Assembly: GCA_937961295.1 (NCBI GenBank)
Contig: CALGOK010000140.1
Location: forward strand, 1 to 12,470
Direction: 5' to 3'
Source of the DNA: an uncultured Gemmatimonadota bacterium
GTDB taxonomy: Bacteria; Gemmatimonadota; Gemmatimonadetes; Gemmatimonadales; GWC2-71-9
DNA length: 12,470 nucleotides
Part shown: in pieces, positions 11,437-12,470 of the stretch
Numbering within the stretch: position 1 is the stretch's first letter
How the letters are laid out: each line of letters starts with the position of its first letter
Notes under the pieces: generated by a model
The model's database searches: none
What the model was told of the DNA's origin: nothing
What the model saw: only the letters and a program-made list of their open reading frames with translations
Program-made: the position numbers and the translations under genes

Positions 11437-12470
11437 AAACCCACAGCATTCCGACCCTGCTCCCCGCTTCGATGGTGCCGTCACCCGCCTCCACCATGAT
11501 CAGCCCATCCGCCCGGGCCACCGAGCTCGTCACCCACGATCCCTGGTCGCCGGTGAGGCGGGCGACGGGCGGGCCGCCGGCGGGGTCGCGCTCGAGCGTG
11601 ACGCGCAGGAAGAGGTCGAGCGTCGGATGTCGCGTCACCCGTTCCCCGTCACCGAGCACGGCGACCCGGGGCGACACGACCGGGTGCGGGTCGCCGGCCA
11701 TCTTCCTGATCGCCGGCCGTGCGAACACCTGGAACGTCACGAAGGCGCTCACCGGATTGCCCGGCAATGCCAACCAGACCCGCTCTTGCCGACCGCCCGG
11801 AATAGCGTCCACTCCACCCGCGGGTCTGTCCCGCCCACGATGCGAAGCGCCGTGCGGCGGGACCTCTCCGCCTCGCGGCAACCGCGCCAGCGTCGTCGGT
11901 CCCCCCGGACGGATCCGCACCCGGCGGAACAGCACTTCGGCGCCGAGGGTGGCCATCACCCTGGGGACGTGGTCGTGCTCGCCGACGCTCACCGCGCCCG
12001 CGGTCAGCAGCAAGTCCACGCCGTCGGCGCGCCGCACCGCCTCGGCGAGCGCATCGGCATCGTCAGGGAGGAGCCCCAGCGGCACCGCCACGCCACCCGC
12101 CTGCGCGATCAGGGCGGCGAGCATCGGCGTGTTGACGTCGGCAAGGCATTCGCCCGACGCGATCTGCTCGGGATGGTCGAGCGATGCCACCTCGTCACCC
12201 GAGGCGATGATGCCGACTCGCGGACGCCGATGCACCACCGGTGTCGCCTCGCCGAGCGCGGCGAGCAGCGCCACCACGCCGGGGGTGATCCACGTGCCGG
12301 CGGTGAGCGCGATGTCGCCTCGTGCCACGTCACCACCCACGGGCCGGATGTTGCGACCGACGTCGCGGTCGCTGGAAAACGTCACCCGTTGCCCGTCCCC
12401 CGTCACGGCTCCTGTGTCTTCCTGCCTGATGACGGAATCAGCCCCCTCCGGCACCCGCCCGCCGGTGGCC
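11408..12470 (-). CDS. moeA: Molybdopterin molybdenumtransferase MoeA, 5' end outside window
   Basis: MoeA inserts molybdate into adenylylated molybdopterin, the last general step of molybdenum cofactor synthesis. The frame is open to the window edge: TGGRVPEGADSVI precedes the GTG at 12454, so that GTG is not the start. Seen in order are the PEGAD segment, GRNIRPVGGD, GIIASGDEV, ADVNTPML, TAGAVSVGEHDHV (usual GG reads GA), RIRPGGPT, LPGNPVSAFVTF and a C-terminal beta domain. Between RIRPGGPT and LPGNP there are about 32 extra residues (rich in Gly, Arg and Pro) that normal MoeA lacks, encoded by a palindromic insertion. The last residues (SGDGGRGDG) and the stop come from the G-rich repeat. 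Activity is probably retained because both changes avoid core motifs. Confidence 0.93.
   Translation of the reverse strand, partial: ATGGRVPEGADSVIRQEDTGAVTGDGQRVTFSSDRDVGRNIRPVGGDVARGDIALTAGTWITPGVVALLAALGEATPVVHRRPRVGIIASGDEVASLDHPEQIASGECLADVNTPMLAALIAQAGGVAVPLGLLPDDADALAEAVRRADGVDLLLTAGAVSVGEHDHVPRVMATLGAEVLFRRVRIRPGGPTTLARLPRGGEVPPHGASHRGRDRPAGGVDAIPGGRQERVWLALPGNPVSAFVTFQVFARPAIRKMAGDPHPVVSPRVAVLGDGERVTRHPTLDLFLRVTLERDPAGGPPVARLTGDQGSWVTSSVARADGLIMVEAGDGTIEAGSRVGMLWVSGDGGRGDG
11783..11878. repeat. In-frame palindromic insertion inside moeA
   Basis: About 96 bp that adds roughly 32 codons between RIRPGGPTTLARL and VWLALPGNP of MoeA, where family members join almost directly. It contains the inverted pair GTCCCGCC (11828-11835) and GGCGGGAC (11856-11863), and its coded residues are low-complexity Gly/Arg/Pro. 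The frame is preserved on both sides. Boundaries are estimated from protein family length, so they may be off by several codons. Confidence 0.65.

Overview
The window is dense, GC-rich bacterial chromosome. It carries ordinary metabolic and maintenance genes, two lipoproteins of the kind common in soil and sediment bacteria, and an unusual number of short palindromic or tandem-unit repeats between genes. Gene content and style (GTG starts, lipoproteins with Ser/Pro-rich tails and Pro-rich linkers, repeat-filled intergenic DNA) fit a member of Gemmatimonadota or a similar high-GC lineage. That placement is my inference, not something a marker gene proves. I saw no CRISPR array, transposase, integrase, tRNA or rRNA.

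Layout, left to right. (1) The 3' part of nadA and complete nadC (+), overlapping by 8 bp: two consecutive steps of NAD synthesis. (2) A large imperfect inverted repeat between convergent transcription units. (3) A two-gene lipoprotein operon (-): a matrixin-like protein with a damaged zinc motif, then a beta-propeller lipoprotein. The first gene appears frameshifted at a run of nine G just after its start codon. (4) A 60-bp palindromic repeat (copy A) and a terB-domain gene (-). (5) A divergent intergenic region with a nested inverted repeat, then ETF-quinone oxidoreductase and a membrane diguanylate cyclase (+), 4 bp apart. (6) A run of minus-strand genes: yjbQ, asd, terC, htpX and the 3' part of moeA. 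Copies B and C of the 60-bp repeat bracket asd.

The strongest regulatory signal is a yybP-ykoY (Mn2+) riboswitch at about 11157-11284 on the minus strand. It heads an htpX-terC operon in which the GTG of terC follows the htpX stop after one base. TerC/Alx-type transporters are classical targets of this riboswitch. Having the HtpX membrane protease as first gene suggests manganese stress is coupled to membrane-protein quality control. A 14-bp alternative stem just downstream can capture the 3' strand of the aptamer and looks like the expression platform.

The other main theme is repeats. All three copies of the 60-bp palindrome lie 4-19 bp after the stop codon of a minus-strand gene (terB, asd, terC). 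The half of the palindrome nearest the gene occurs in two alternative hairpin versions. moeA contains an in-frame insertion of about 32 codons with its own inverted repeat, and its stop codon lies inside a separate G-rich inverted repeat. These are the best candidates for something undescribed.
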